Numbered from the stretch's first letter, positions 19,314 through 27,033 are shown. The stretch: 64,000 nucleotides of DNA from Acetobacteraceae bacterium B3987 (GCA_026537415.1 JAFNMF010000001.1:427572-491571), one strand, 5' to 3'. Notes: generated by a model from the sequence alone, not told the origin. Numbers and translations: made by a program.

Positions 19314-19829
19314 ATGCTGACTGACATTGCTGTAAAACGCCTAAAACCCCAAGAGAAACCTTACAGAAAAGCCGATTCAGGCGGCTTGGCTATTAGGGTC
19401 TTACCCAATGGGTCGAAACTCTGGCAGTTCCGATACAGGGTAGGCGGCAAAGAGAGTACCTTATCAATAGGGCCGTATCCAGAGGTTTCTCTGGCACAAG
19501 CACGGGCTGCTCGTGACAAGGCAAAGGCCGAACTCAGGGCCAACCGTGATCCGAACATCACTAGAAAACAGGAAAAGGCTGCTGCTGCTGGGGTGAAAAA
19601 TCGCCTCCAGAGCATCGGGGAAGATTGGCTTAAGGCAAACATGGGACGATGGACGCCTAAGCATGGTGGGCAGGTACGCTCCACTCTGGAACAGTTCGTG
19701 TGGCCGAAGCTGGGTAATGTCCCTGTGGCAGAGATCACGCCTCCCATGATTCTGGCTGTCGTTAGGAGCATCGAAAATCAGGCTGCAGTAGAGACCAGCA
19801 GACGGGTTGTTAGGGGACAGAAGGAATAG
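19314..19829 (+). pseudogene. Truncated tyrosine integrase (P4-type, N-terminal part)
   Basis: The 171 codons match the N-terminal DUF4102 and SAM-like core-binding domains of P4-type integrases: LTDIAVKRLKPQEKPYRKAD, GSKLWQFRYRVGGKES and LSIGPYPEVSLAQARAARD. The catalytic domain (R...HxxR...Y) is absent: the frame runs out after ETSRRV. No remainder is visible within the next 70 bp or beyond the Mu-like element. It is probably the residue of an older island integrated at the tRNA-Ser(GCT) gene. The Mu-like element inserted 68 bp beyond its stop, so it did not cause the truncation. Confidence 0.8.
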
Positions 19830-19896
19830 CACTGGTAGGTATGTAGGATAGTCGGGGATGGCACGGGATAGGATTGGGAGTTTACCGGGTGAAGGA

Positions 19897-19901
19897 GCGA
19901 T
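19897..19901. repeat. Target-site duplication, left copy (GCGAT)
   Basis: GCGAT directly precedes the TG terminus of the Mu-like element and is repeated at 41,137-41,141. Five base pairs is the duplication length made by Mu-family transposases. Confidence 0.8.
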
Positions 19902-19929
19902 TGTTTTCTTAGTTGTGAGCAAAAAATGT

Positions 19930-19985
19930 CCAGAAAAAATAGATTGCACTTTTCGGGGCTAGAGACAGAAAGATATGCACTTTCG
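19930..19985. promoter_or_regulatory. Left-end transposase-binding-like repeats
   Basis: Two related direct units occur inside the left end: CCAGAAAAAATAG then TTGCACTTTTCG (19,930-19,955), and ACAGAAAGATA then TGCACTTTCG (19,966-19,985). The first begins with the same CCAGAA found 29 nt from the right end. They are candidates for MuA-type end-binding sites. Confidence 0.5.
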
Positions 19986-19998
19986 CTCTAGCCTTTTT
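19957..19998 (+). terminator. Terminator hairpin at the left end of the element
   Basis: GGCTAGAG/CTCTAGCC plus an inner GAAAG/CTTTC make a long stem followed by TTTTT on the plus strand. It would stop host transcription entering from the tRNA-Ser side. It overlaps the repeat units at the left end. Confidence 0.75.
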
Positions 19999-20026
19999 GT
20001 GTGTTTGAGAGTCGTTTAAACGGGAT

Positions 20027-20752
20027 TTAATCGAAGTCGTGAAGGACTTTGATAACACGTCCTACGATACGCAGGTCGGCGTCGGGATTTGCGTTGCCCC
20101 AGCAAGCTCGCTTCATAGGGACATCGAAAGAAGGGTATGTAGGGTTGTCGCTGATAATTGAAAAAGTCAAAGGATCTTTGGCAGCTAGTCGCTTTACCAA
20201 GGTTAGTTCGCCAGCGGACATAACGTATATACCTTGGGTCAATCTGTTGGGGGTGTAGTCCACAAAAAGTATGTCTTTAGGGTGAATTGTGGGAGACATA
20301 CTATCCCCTTGTACTCGCATCATGAAAATGCTTTTGGGAATCGAGCCTAAGAGTTGATAGGCCAAATCTCTCGAGAATGGTATCATTTCAGCGTTGGGCC
20401 ATTCGGGAGATATTAAGCCATTTCCGGCTGAAGCTTCTACATTTACAAAAGGTATCAGGATAGTATCATCGTTAGTGTTTTTATGTTCGATTACTTCTAC
20501 TGATCTATTGAAGTTTCCTCCTAAAATTAACCAAGCCGCATCTACTTTGCAGGCTTCGGCAATTCTTACAGCAATATCTATCTTGGGCTTTCTGCCTTTC
20601 AGGTAGTTACTGATTGCGGAATTGGATAGTCCCGTTTCTCTCATCAGGGCAGCGAATCCCCCGATCCTTTCCATTGCTATTTTTAAACGGTTCTGAAACG
20701 AATGTGTTTCGTTGTTTGTGTTGTTATCTGCGAAACATTTTTGTTCACTCAT
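20027..20752 (-). CDS. Phage repressor (HTH + S24 peptidase)
   Basis: A 241-residue repressor. The N-terminal HTH_XRE domain is at about residues 20-75 (RETGLSNSAISNYLKGRKP). The C-terminal LexA/S24 self-cleavage domain has the catalytic Ser in QGDSMSPTI and Lys in ELTLVKRLAAK. It should hold the lytic genes off and be inactivated by RecA-stimulated autocleavage, which differs from the ClpX-controlled Mu c repressor. It is transcribed leftward from a shared control region with ner. AT-rich codon use is higher than in the tail genes. Confidence 0.92.
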   Translation of the reverse strand: MSEQKCFADNNTNNETHSFQNRLKIAMERIGGFAALMRETGLSNSAISNYLKGRKPKIDIAVRIAEACKVDAAWLILGGNFNRSVEVIEHKNTNDDTILIPFVNVEASAGNGLISPEWPNAEMIPFSRDLAYQLLGSIPKSIFMMRVQGDSMSPTIHPKDILFVDYTPNRLTQGIYVMSAGELTLVKRLAAKDPLTFSIISDNPTYPSFDVPMKRACWGNANPDADLRIVGRVIKVLHDFD

Positions 20753-20786
20753 CCTGCGCTCCAGACCCCATAAAACTGCGATTTTT

Positions 20787-20879
20787 CATATTTATTCACA
20801 AGATACTCACAATAAATAACTACGAAATGGGCGTTTTATCCGTTTCGTGGCTTTACAGGTGAACATTTGTTGATAATAC
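20787..20879. promoter_or_regulatory. Divergent early/repressor promoters and operator-like palindrome
   Basis: On the plus strand TTTACA (20,852) and TAATAC (20,874) are 16 bp apart and point at ner. On the minus strand TTGTGA and TATGAA, 16 bp apart, lie just before the repressor gene. An inverted pair ACGAAA (20,822) / TTTCGT (20,843) sits immediately upstream of the rightward -35, and more TTTCG/CGAAA copies occur at the start of the repressor gene. These are candidate operators. Confidence 0.55.
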
Positions 20880-20927
20880 TCAGGACGTAGCCCCGGGTAA
20901 GTTACCGTTTAAGCTACAAAAAAGAAA

Positions 20928-20965
20928 CCCGGCAGCCACCGGGCACAAGTTTTTAGGTGGGTAAT
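20928..20965 (+). promoter_or_regulatory. Leader hairpin and ribosome site of ner (copy 1)
   Basis: The stem CCCGG/CCGGG with loop CAGCCA is followed after 10 nt by TAGGTGGGTAAT and then the ner ATG. A second version with the same loop lies before the MuB gene at 23,188. Confidence 0.5.
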
Positions 20966-21271
20966 ATGACACAAAATTGTACTGATTGGCACCCTGAAGA
21001 TATCCGAGCAGCGATCAGAAAACGTTTTGGCAGCATGGCTGCTTTGGGGCGTCACTTTGGTGTTTCAAAAACAGCTGTGCCTAACACAATTAACCAGCCC
21101 GGATATTCCGTAAAAATGGAAAGGCGTTTAGCTGAGATACTGGGCCGTCCAGCGCATGAGATATGGCCCAGCCGGTACCATCATGATGGCTCTCCCATTT
21201 CGTTTCGTGCAGAGAGACATGTGGCAGCTCGTCAGAAGGTTGATCTTCGTAAGAATGGTACTGAAGCATGA
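20966..21271 (+). CDS. ner: Ner-like winged-helix DNA-binding protein
   Basis: A 101-residue member of the Ner/Nlp family, which in Mu represses early and repressor transcription during the lytic cycle. The HTH is visible in KRFGSMAALGRHFGVSKTAV followed by NTINQPGYSVKMERRLAEIL and the ending HEIWPSRY, typical of Nlp/SfsB proteins. The start at 20,966 (MTQNCTDWH) follows AGGTGG by 5 nt; the frame also opens at GTG 20,957. It overlaps MuA by ATGA. Confidence 0.9.
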   Translation: MTQNCTDWHPEDIRAAIRKRFGSMAALGRHFGVSKTAVPNTINQPGYSVKMERRLAEILGRPAHEIWPSRYHHDGSPISFRAERHVAARQKVDLRKNGTEA

Positions 21272-23178
21272 TGCGATGGTTCTCAGCTGCGCAGTTGGCC
21301 GCCTTGAAACTGCCTGGCCATCCCGTAACAGCACGGGCTTGGCAGATGCGCGCAGAAACGGCAGGATGGCTTCATCCTCAACATGAAAATGTGTTGTGGC
21401 GAAAACGTGCTGGGCGTGGTGGTGGTCACGAATTTAGCTTAGCAGCATTTCCTCTTGATATGCGGGCCGCCTTAGTACTCAAAACGACACCTGCTGAGCA
21501 GCAAGGCAGGAATGCAGCACTGTGGCGGAACTATGAGAGGCTGAATGATGCTGCCAAGGTGCGTGCCCAACGAACCCATAATATCTTGATAGCGTATCAA
21601 GCATTGCTTGATAGTGGGGAGAAGAAAGGCAAGGCGGCAACGGCTATTATTGAAAGCAGCGGCATTGGTCGCCGGACTTTCTACGCCAATCTTCGTAAGG
21701 TGAAGGGAATTGCTCGTGCTGACTGGCTTCCGGCTTTGGCTGGAGGTGCCAATAGAGCAGGCCGTAAGAAGATTGCTGTACCAGATGACATCTGGGAGCT
21801 GCTGAAAGCGGATTACCTACGACCATCACAGCCTCGCTTTTCTGATTGCTACCGGCGTGTAACTGCTCTGGCGGATGAGCAGGGAATTACTCTGCCCAGT
21901 GCAAAGACGCTCTTTCGTCGGATGCAGGCCCTACCGGTGGAGGTTCGCGTTCTTTCCCGTGAGGGTGTGCAGCGGTTGAAGTCGCTCTATCCAGCACAGG
22001 AGCGTGACAAGACAGTCTTCCATGCGCTTCAGGCGGTGAACTCCGACGGGCATCGTTGGGACGTATTCGTGCAGTGGCCGGACGGAACGGTAGCCCGCCC
22101 TGTGATGGTCGGATTTCAGGATTTGTATTCCGGGAAAATCCTCTCATGGCGAGTGGATAAGAGTGAGAATACAGAGGCCGTCCGTCTGGCTTTTGGTGAT
22201 CTGGTGGAGCGGTACGGCATCCCGGAAATGTGCTTTCTGGATAACGGACGCAACTTTGCCAGCAAATGGCTGACAGGTGGCATTCCGAACCGCTTCCGCT
22301 TCAAGGTGCGGGAAGAGGAGCCGCTTGGATTGTTGCCTCAGCTTGGGGTTCAGGTCCATTGGGCGACCCCGTATGCGGGGCAGTCAAAGCCTATCGAACG
22401 GGCGTGGCGGGATTTTGCTCAGAGTATCGCCAAGCATCCCCGTTTTGAGGGGGCTTACACTGGCAATAGTCCCGTAACCAAGCCAGAGAATTATGCTTCT
22501 AAAGCAGTACCTTTGGCAGACTTTCTAAAGGTCGTAACGGAAGGCATTGCTGAGCATAATGCCCGTAAAGGGCGGCGCAGTGCGGTATGTGCTGGTGTTC
22601 GGTCCTTTGATGAGGTGTTTGCTGAGTCCTATGCGGCGTCAGCCATCATCAAAGCCACAGCGGAACAGCGGCGGCTCTGGCTGCTGGCTGCTGAGGGGCA
22701 GCGGGCTAATGCACGGGATGGGTCTCTGCGTCTGCTGGGGAACCGTTACTGGGCGCAGGAACTGCTGGAGTATAGGGGGCAGTCCCTAGTGGTGCGGTTT
22801 GACCCTGAGAACATGCACCAGCCGGTTCATGTCTATCAGCAGGCTGGAGCGTATATCTGCTCAGCAGACTGTGTGGATGCCGTGGGCTTTGCCGACCAGC
22901 AGGCCGCTCAGGAGCATGGTCGGGCACGGCGGCAGTTCATAAAGGCCGCAAAAGAGCAGCGGGCTGCTGAAGTGCGCATGACGCCCGACCAGCTGGCAGA
23001 ACAGTATGCCCCGACAGAGCCTGAAGAAGAATACCTCGAAAGCAAGGTCGTGCGACCATTCCGACCACAGACCAACGGTTCTGCCGCTTTGGCGGCGGCC
23101 CCGGTCCTGCTTGCTGATGAGGAAGAAGAATCTGGGCGTACGGCCCGGATGCTGAAGCTGATCAAGTCTGATCGGTGA
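21268..23178 (+). CDS. Mu-type DDE transposase A
   Basis: This 636-residue transposase catalyses strand transfer during replicative transposition. The N-terminal Mu-type HTH domains include FSAAQLAALKLPGHPVTARA. The catalytic core has D260 (VNSDGHRWDVF), D325 (FLDNGRNFAS) and E377 (KPIERAWRDF), matching the DDE of MuA in order and spacing. The C-terminal part carries a Mu transposase beta-barrel and a charged tail for contact with B. Length is close to MuA (663). It is translationally coupled to ner and followed by the MuB gene after 56 bp. Confidence 0.96.
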   Translation: MMRWFSAAQLAALKLPGHPVTARAWQMRAETAGWLHPQHENVLWRKRAGRGGGHEFSLAAFPLDMRAALVLKTTPAEQQGRNAALWRNYERLNDAAKVRAQRTHNILIAYQALLDSGEKKGKAATAIIESSGIGRRTFYANLRKVKGIARADWLPALAGGANRAGRKKIAVPDDIWELLKADYLRPSQPRFSDCYRRVTALADEQGITLPSAKTLFRRMQALPVEVRVLSREGVQRLKSLYPAQERDKTVFHALQAVNSDGHRWDVFVQWPDGTVARPVMVGFQDLYSGKILSWRVDKSENTEAVRLAFGDLVERYGIPEMCFLDNGRNFASKWLTGGIPNRFRFKVREEEPLGLLPQLGVQVHWATPYAGQSKPIERAWRDFAQSIAKHPRFEGAYTGNSPVTKPENYASKAVPLADFLKVVTEGIAEHNARKGRRSAVCAGVRSFDEVFAESYAASAIIKATAEQRRLWLLAAEGQRANARDGSLRLLGNRYWAQELLEYRGQSLVVRFDPENMHQPVHVYQQAGAYICSADCVDAVGFADQQAAQEHGRARRQFIKAAKEQRAAEVRMTPDQLAEQYAPTEPEEEYLESKVVRPFRPQTNGSAALAAAPVLLADEEEESGRTARMLKLIKSDR

Positions 23179-23187
23179 AGTGGCCAC

Positions 23188-23229
23188 CGGGCAGCCACCC
23201 GATGACCGGTCTAAAACTAGGTAGGTAAT
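23188..23229 (+). promoter_or_regulatory. Leader hairpin and ribosome site of B (copy 2)
   Basis: CGGG/CCCG with loop CAGCCA is followed after 16 nt by TAGGTAGGTAAT. The loop and the TAGGTnGGTAAT ribosome site match the ner leader, while the stem bases differ but still pair. Confidence 0.5.
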
Positions 23230-23234
23230 AGACG

Positions 23235-24209
23235 ATGAAACATGAACAGAAAATTAGCTTAAATACAAGCCCCGCCTTGGCCGAGGCTGTTCGGCAGGCT
23301 GTTGCTGAGGACAGGATTTCTCAGCGGCAAGCGGCAGAACGCATCGGCATTTCGGCAGGTGGCCTGAGTGCGTACATGGGAGGCACATACAAAGGCAGCA
23401 ATGCCGGTTTTGAGGAAAAAATCCAGAAGTGGCTGGACGCCAGAACGGTCCGTCAGCGTACTCTGTCTTCTTCCATGAATGTGCCGGGATGGGTGAAGAC
23501 AGCGGCATATACGACATTTGAACTCGTCTTTGCGCACAGCCAGTACACGCCTGACATTGGCCTGATCACTGGTGGGGCCGGTGTCGGAAAGACCTTTGCT
23601 GCTAACACCTACGCCGAGAAAGGTGTGAATGTCTGGGTGGTGACGGCTGATCCGTCCATGAAAACACCCATGAAGGCATTGAAGGAAATTGCCTTCGTAT
23701 TGGGAGACGTGGACCGAGGCGGCGGCAGCTGGCTACGGGCTATTGTCCGCCGAGTGCGTGGGTCGCAGGGCTTGCTCATCATTGATGAGGCCCAGCACCT
23801 TTCCACAGACGCTATCGACCAGATACGAGCCATTCACGATCAGGCAGAGATTGGCGTGGTGTTCAGTGGCAATGAGCCTCTGCGGGGGCGCATTGAAGGG
23901 ATTGGGCGACTGGACACCCACGCCCAGCTTTTCAGCCGTATCGGAATACGCAAAGACCGGAAGGGCTGCTCTCGACAGGACGTTGATGTGCTTCTGGATG
24001 CGTGGGAGATTGATGATCCGAACCTGCGGCGTCTGGCTTCTGCAATCGCTGCCCAGCAGGGTGCGCTGAGGACCATGAACAAGACCTTGCGCTATGCTGT
24101 CCAGCTCTGTCGGGCGGACGACAGGAAGCGACTGTCTGTTGAGGATGTGCAGGCAGCGTGGAAAGAGCTGACCATGAAGCCGGTTCCTTCTTTCAAGAAG
24201 GAGGGCTGA
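23235..24209 (+). CDS. Mu B-type AAA+ target-selection ATPase
   Basis: This 324-residue ATPase forms DNA-bound filaments that choose transposition targets and activate MuA. An N-terminal HTH (RQAAERIGISAGGLSAYMGG) is followed by the Walker A GGAGVGKTFAAN at about residue 113 and the Walker B LLIIDEAQHLS around residue 184, then a C-terminal helical domain. Length agrees with MuB (312). Confidence 0.94.
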   Translation: MKHEQKISLNTSPALAEAVRQAVAEDRISQRQAAERIGISAGGLSAYMGGTYKGSNAGFEEKIQKWLDARTVRQRTLSSSMNVPGWVKTAAYTTFELVFAHSQYTPDIGLITGGAGVGKTFAANTYAEKGVNVWVVTADPSMKTPMKALKEIAFVLGDVDRGGGSWLRAIVRRVRGSQGLLIIDEAQHLSTDAIDQIRAIHDQAEIGVVFSGNEPLRGRIEGIGRLDTHAQLFSRIGIRKDRKGCSRQDVDVLLDAWEIDDPNLRRLASAIAAQQGALRTMNKTLRYAVQLCRADDRKRLSVEDVQAAWKELTMKPVPSFKKEG

Positions 24210-24212
24210 GCC

Positions 24213-24611
24213 ATGCGGAAGATTAACTTCATCGAAAAACTGTCTCTTGCTCTTGGCCCGCATACCGATCTGGAGTTTGGCAGGGCTGCCTTGATCTCGG
24301 TGCTTAAAGAGCTGGCTCACCCGCAGGAAAGCGTGGAGTTTTTCCGAGTTTGGGTAGCTAGCAATGAGCCACAGCTGTCACATGACCGCTGGTTCCAGCG
24401 GGTGATGAACGGCTTCCTTTTGGCTCTGCCCGCTGATCTGCGGATCGGTGACGTAATCGCTGGCCTAGAGCAGGCCACAATGCCTCCCACCACCGCTGAA
24501 ACGCTGGAGCGTTGGTCCCGCAGATGCATCGTGCCGGGTGTTCGGCATCGGCTGATGGTTCAGGCCCGCCGTGCCCGCCTGCGGGAGAGGCTGATCGGCG
24601 CACGATACTGA
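24213..24611 (+). CDS. Early-region hypothetical protein
   Basis: A 132-residue soluble helical protein starting 3 bp after the B stop, so co-transcribed. A basic C-terminus (RRCIVPGVRHRLMVQARRAR) suggests nucleic-acid binding. I recognise no family. It holds the place where Mu carries its semi-essential early genes, but resembles neither Gam nor GemA. Confidence 0.7.
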   Translation: MRKINFIEKLSLALGPHTDLEFGRAALISVLKELAHPQESVEFFRVWVASNEPQLSHDRWFQRVMNGFLLALPADLRIGDVIAGLEQATMPPTTAETLERWSRRCIVPGVRHRLMVQARRARLRERLIGARY

Positions 24612-24654
24612 TCGTGTGGACGGACATCGTGGTGAGATTTTTGGGAGGGATGTG

Positions 24655-24720
24655 ATGAGTGCAATGAGCAAGAAAGCCAGACAGGGAAAATCTCAGCAGC
24701 TCGCATCGTCCAGTTGGTGA
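24655..24720 (+). CDS. Tiny early ORF (21 residues)
   Basis: ATG at 24,655 follows GGGAGGG by 4 nt. The product MSAMSKKARQGKSQQLASSSW ends in a TGA that overlaps the GTG of the next frame (GTGA). Its main role may be translational coupling. Confidence 0.35.
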   Translation: MSAMSKKARQGKSQQLASSSW

Positions 24721-24881
24721 ATACGCCCATTGAACATCCGAAATGGCCGCAAGCGCAGAGGGCGTTGCGGGCGGCTATCAAGAAGGAAGGGTCCCGCCGT
24801 TATATGCGCTTCTACCGCCGGGACAGCGTGGAAAAAGGATGGGAACTGGTGGACCTCAATTATTCTTCTCTGGGGGCGTGA
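24717..24881 (+). CDS. Small early protein with GTG start
   Basis: A 54-residue basic protein (NTPIEHPKWPQAQRALRAAI, ending VDLNYSSLGA). The only in-frame starts are TTG 24,714 and GTG 24,717; the GTG overlaps the stop of the preceding 21-codon frame, which has a good ribosome site. The composition (FYRRDSVEKGWELVDL) looks like a real protein. Function is unknown. Confidence 0.5.
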   Translation: MNTPIEHPKWPQAQRALRAAIKKEGSRRYMRFYRRDSVEKGWELVDLNYSSLGA

Positions 24882-24883
24882 TC

Positions 24884-24991
24884 GTGAACGATTTTCAATT
24901 CAGGTAGCTGGACCCGCTGACCTTCTGTGTCGGCAGAGGGGAGAAAGCCCCTGATAATCACAGACCTCTGGATAAGAAGGAGGTCAGCTGA
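24884..24991 (+). pseudogene. Mini-ORF interrupted by an in-frame TAG
   Basis: GTG at 24,884 directly follows the previous stop. It encodes MNDFQFR, then TAG at 24,905, then LDPLTFCVGRGEKAPDNHRP and on to TGA at 24,989. The protein-like sequence continues in frame after the amber codon, so this is either a decayed gene or two unrelated fragments. Confidence 0.35.
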
Positions 24992-25044
24992 TGTTGGGGC
25001 AGCTAGCATTTAACATCTGATAATGCGAAGAGGTTAGGTAACAG

Positions 25045-25076
25045 ACGACACTCCAAATATTGGGGTGTCGTTTTTG
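25045..25076 (+). terminator. Terminator of the early operon
   Basis: Hairpin CGACACTCC/GGGGTGTCG (one G-T pair) with a short AT loop followed by TTTTTG. It separates the early genes from the activator gene. Confidence 0.88.
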
Positions 25077-25077
25077 T

Positions 25078-25106
25078 TTGTACTGCGTGGCCCTTTTTGA
25101 TACAAT
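25078..25106 (+). promoter_or_regulatory. Sigma-70-like promoter of the activator gene
   Basis: TTGTAC (25,078) and TACAAT (25,101) are exactly 17 bp apart and directly abut the T-run of the early terminator. The activator gene starts 38 bp downstream with GGAGGG. Unlike Mu's middle promoter, a good -35 box is present. Confidence 0.55.
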
Positions 25107-25143
25107 TCTTCCCAGATTTCTGCGGAAAATAGGAGGGACTGGC

Positions 25144-25569
25144 ATGGACAGAATTGGTGGCACTAACACTGCTGTGCCTGTCCCTGTTGAGGTGAGCTGG
25201 ATTGCTGATGCCGTTGGGGAGCCGCTGACTTTCTCATTCGTGGAGGCGTGCGCTGGGCAAAAACTGTGGGTTCCAGCTATTCGAGTGGAAAGAAGTAATC
25301 TTGCCCGGACATGGGGGGTGGAATTGGCCCAGTGTCTGTCCAATCGCTATGGGGGGGAGCATTACGCTGTCCCTATGTTGAAAAGCTGGCGGATACGCCG
25401 TTTGGCCATGATGGGCCTCTCCCATAACGATATCGTAGTGCGGGTTGGTGTGTCACGCCCGCAAATCCATAGTGTCCTGTACGGGATCAGGGCGGCCCTT
25501 TCATCCCGACGGCAGATTGTAGATGAGCGTCAACTGCCACTGTCTGAAACTCTCTTTAAGGCCCCATAA
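25144..25569 (+). CDS. Mor/C-family transcription activator
   Basis: This 141-residue protein resembles Mu Mor and C, dimeric activators of middle and late promoters. The dimerisation part has FSFVEACAGQKLWVPAIRV, and the C-terminal HTH reads RIRRLAMMGLSHNDIVVRVG followed by VSRPQIHSVLYG. The start at 25,144 follows GGAGGG; the frame is open from 25,060. It is the only such gene in the element and lies just upstream of the first late element, so it most likely does the job of C. Confidence 0.8.
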   Translation: MDRIGGTNTAVPVPVEVSWIADAVGEPLTFSFVEACAGQKLWVPAIRVERSNLARTWGVELAQCLSNRYGGEHYAVPMLKSWRIRRLAMMGLSHNDIVVRVGVSRPQIHSVLYGIRAALSSRRQIVDERQLPLSETLFKAP

Positions 25570-25619
25570 CAGCGCATTAAAAAGCAGTTCAGGAGGGCAG
25601 AAATAGCCCTTTTTTGGGG

Positions 25620-25670
25620 TTTCGGGGTAAAGGTCTGAGTCCTGATGGGGGCGCATAATTTTCCTTATCC
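25620..25670 (+). promoter_or_regulatory. Late element copy 1 (lysis module)
   Basis: The 25-bp element (TTTCGGGGTAAAGG then TCTGAGTCCTG) at 25,620-25,644 matches 21/25 with copies at 28,362 and 36,989. TTATCC follows 24 bp after the CCTG, and the endolysin ATG lies 38 bp after CCTG. It is a candidate binding site plus -10 for the Mor/C-type activator. CATAAT at 25,654 is an alternative -10. Confidence 0.65.
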
Positions 25671-25678
25671 TGCTCTCC

Positions 25679-26377
25679 ATGAGACAGAGCCTTGACCCTA
25701 CCCTGAAATTTACCCTCCAGCACGAGGGTGGCTATTCCTCCAATCGTGCTGATCCGGGCAACTGGACGAGTGGCCGTGTGGGGTCTGGGCAGCTGGTGGG
25801 CACTAAATATGGGCTGTCTGCTCCGCTACTGGTCCGAGATCGTGGTTCGTATGTGACCGCTCAGCAGATGAAATTGTTGAGCGAGGACGACTTCAGAACG
25901 TTGACTGTTCAGTATTTCTGGATGCCTTTGAAGTGCAGCTTGCTGCCTGCTGGGCTGGATGCGCTGGTGTTTGACCATGGGTTTAATGCTGGAGTTAAAA
26001 CATCAGCTCGACTTTTTCAGCAGATCGTGGGTGTGGAGCAGGATGGCGTTATCGGTCCTGTCACGCTACGGGCCATTGGAATGGTACGGCTGGTTGATGC
26101 TGGTCGGTTCTGTTCTGCAACTCAGATCACGGCCTTACAGGAGCAGCTGGGCTGTTCCTCCACGGGCCTGCTGGACTCCCAAACATTGGACGCAATTGAA
26201 CGGCGAGGCCGCAGATCAGACCTACTCTGTTACGCACTGAGTAGCCAGCAGATGGCGGATTACCGTAGTAAGAAGGAGTTCACGATCTTTGGAAAAGGCT
26301 GGCTGCGTCGGGCCAGAGAGCGGCTGCAGCTGGCCCTGTCTCTGGTGGATGAGCAGCCTGCACCGGCCATTGCCTGA
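25679..26377 (+). CDS. Endolysin, GH108-type muramidase
   Basis: A 232-residue cell-wall hydrolase that opens the host at lysis. The catalytic Glu is in LQHEGGYSSNRADPGNWTSG, typical of glycoside hydrolase 108, followed by LPAGLDALVFDHGFNAG and a C-terminal peptidoglycan-binding-like segment (VGVEQDGVIGPVTLRAIG). The ATG at 25,679 has no Shine-Dalgarno and lies only ~9 bp after the putative -10, suggesting a leaderless mRNA. It has no signal peptide, so release needs a holin. Confidence 0.9.
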   Translation: MRQSLDPTLKFTLQHEGGYSSNRADPGNWTSGRVGSGQLVGTKYGLSAPLLVRDRGSYVTAQQMKLLSEDDFRTLTVQYFWMPLKCSLLPAGLDALVFDHGFNAGVKTSARLFQQIVGVEQDGVIGPVTLRAIGMVRLVDAGRFCSATQITALQEQLGCSSTGLLDSQTLDAIERRGRRSDLLCYALSSQQMADYRSKKEFTIFGKGWLRRARERLQLALSLVDEQPAPAIA

Positions 26378-26455
26378 TGTCTCACTCTGACAGACGGCTG
26401 GGCGCAGTCGTCTGACTTTTCTTACAGCGCAGACGCAGCGTGACGGGACATATTC

Positions 26456-26833
26456 ATGGATACGATGAATGCAAAAAATGGCTGGTTTGTGAAGCTGGCT
26501 CCGCTCTTTTCCAGTGTATTGGAATCAATATTGGGCGGTATCTTTCAAAAATACGGTACGGTAGCTCAGACGGCTGTCCGCTCCGCAATCACCAAAACAG
26601 ACGGTGGTCTTACCAATCTGGTGGCCGTGTATCAGCGTTGGGATGAGGCTCATCCGCTGGTCCAGACAGCAATTGCAGAGGCCCGTGAACTGCTGCGCAT
26701 GGCCGGGTTGAATGCCCCGGATGCTGCGGGTCTGGCTACGCATGTGCGTGCTGCCATTCACGATCTGGCCAGTGCGTTTGTTCCGCTGGATGAGGAGCAG
26801 AAACAGGACAGCCAGAACCCGCCGCAGGTCTGA
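26456..26833 (+). CDS. Hypothetical protein in the lysis region
   Basis: A 125-residue, mostly helical protein with an N-terminal amphipathic segment (WFVKLAPLFSSVLESILGGI) and a C-terminal acidic tail. No clear membrane span and no family recognised. It sits between the endolysin and a DUF2730-like gene, where Mu-like phages carry lysis or head-proximal accessory genes. Confidence 0.65.
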   Translation: MDTMNAKNGWFVKLAPLFSSVLESILGGIFQKYGTVAQTAVRSAITKTDGGLTNLVAVYQRWDEAHPLVQTAIAEARELLRMAGLNAPDAAGLATHVRAAIHDLASAFVPLDEEQKQDSQNPPQV

Positions 26834-26835
26834 CG

Positions 26836-27033
26836 ATGAGCGAGCTGGTGGACTTGCTTCTGGCTGGTATGGCTGGTGGACTGACGGTGTTCAGTTTATT
26901 GGCCGTTCCTCTGCTGTTTTGGCTCCACCGGCTTTCCGTGCAGATGCAGGCACAGTCCAAGGAAGTGGAGCATATGCGCAAAACGATGGACCAGATTACG
27001 AGGGTCATGATGGAGGTTCGCCGTGAACGATGA
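26836..27033 (+). CDS. DUF2730-like small membrane protein
   Basis: A 65-residue protein with one membrane helix (LLLAGMAGGLTVFSLLAVPL) and a following coiled coil (QSKEVEHMRKTMDQITRVMM), the layout of the DUF2730 family of Mu-like phages. It starts 2 bp after the previous stop and overlaps the next GTG start. A role in lysis is possible. Confidence 0.7.
   Translation: MSELVDLLLAGMAGGLTVFSLLAVPLLFWLHRLSVQMQAQSKEVEHMRKTMDQITRVMMEVRRER

Noticed and set aside
19808-19850. Left end of the element at TGTTAGG directly after the integrase break
   Set aside because: The preceding 5 bp (CGGGT) are not repeated after any CA near the right end, whereas GCGAT with TG at 19,902 fits both ends and the nt-29 motif.
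24730-24954. 74-codon frame in the early region
   Set aside because: It is an arginine-rich shadow of the 54-residue GTG-start frame and runs across its stop without a ribosome site.
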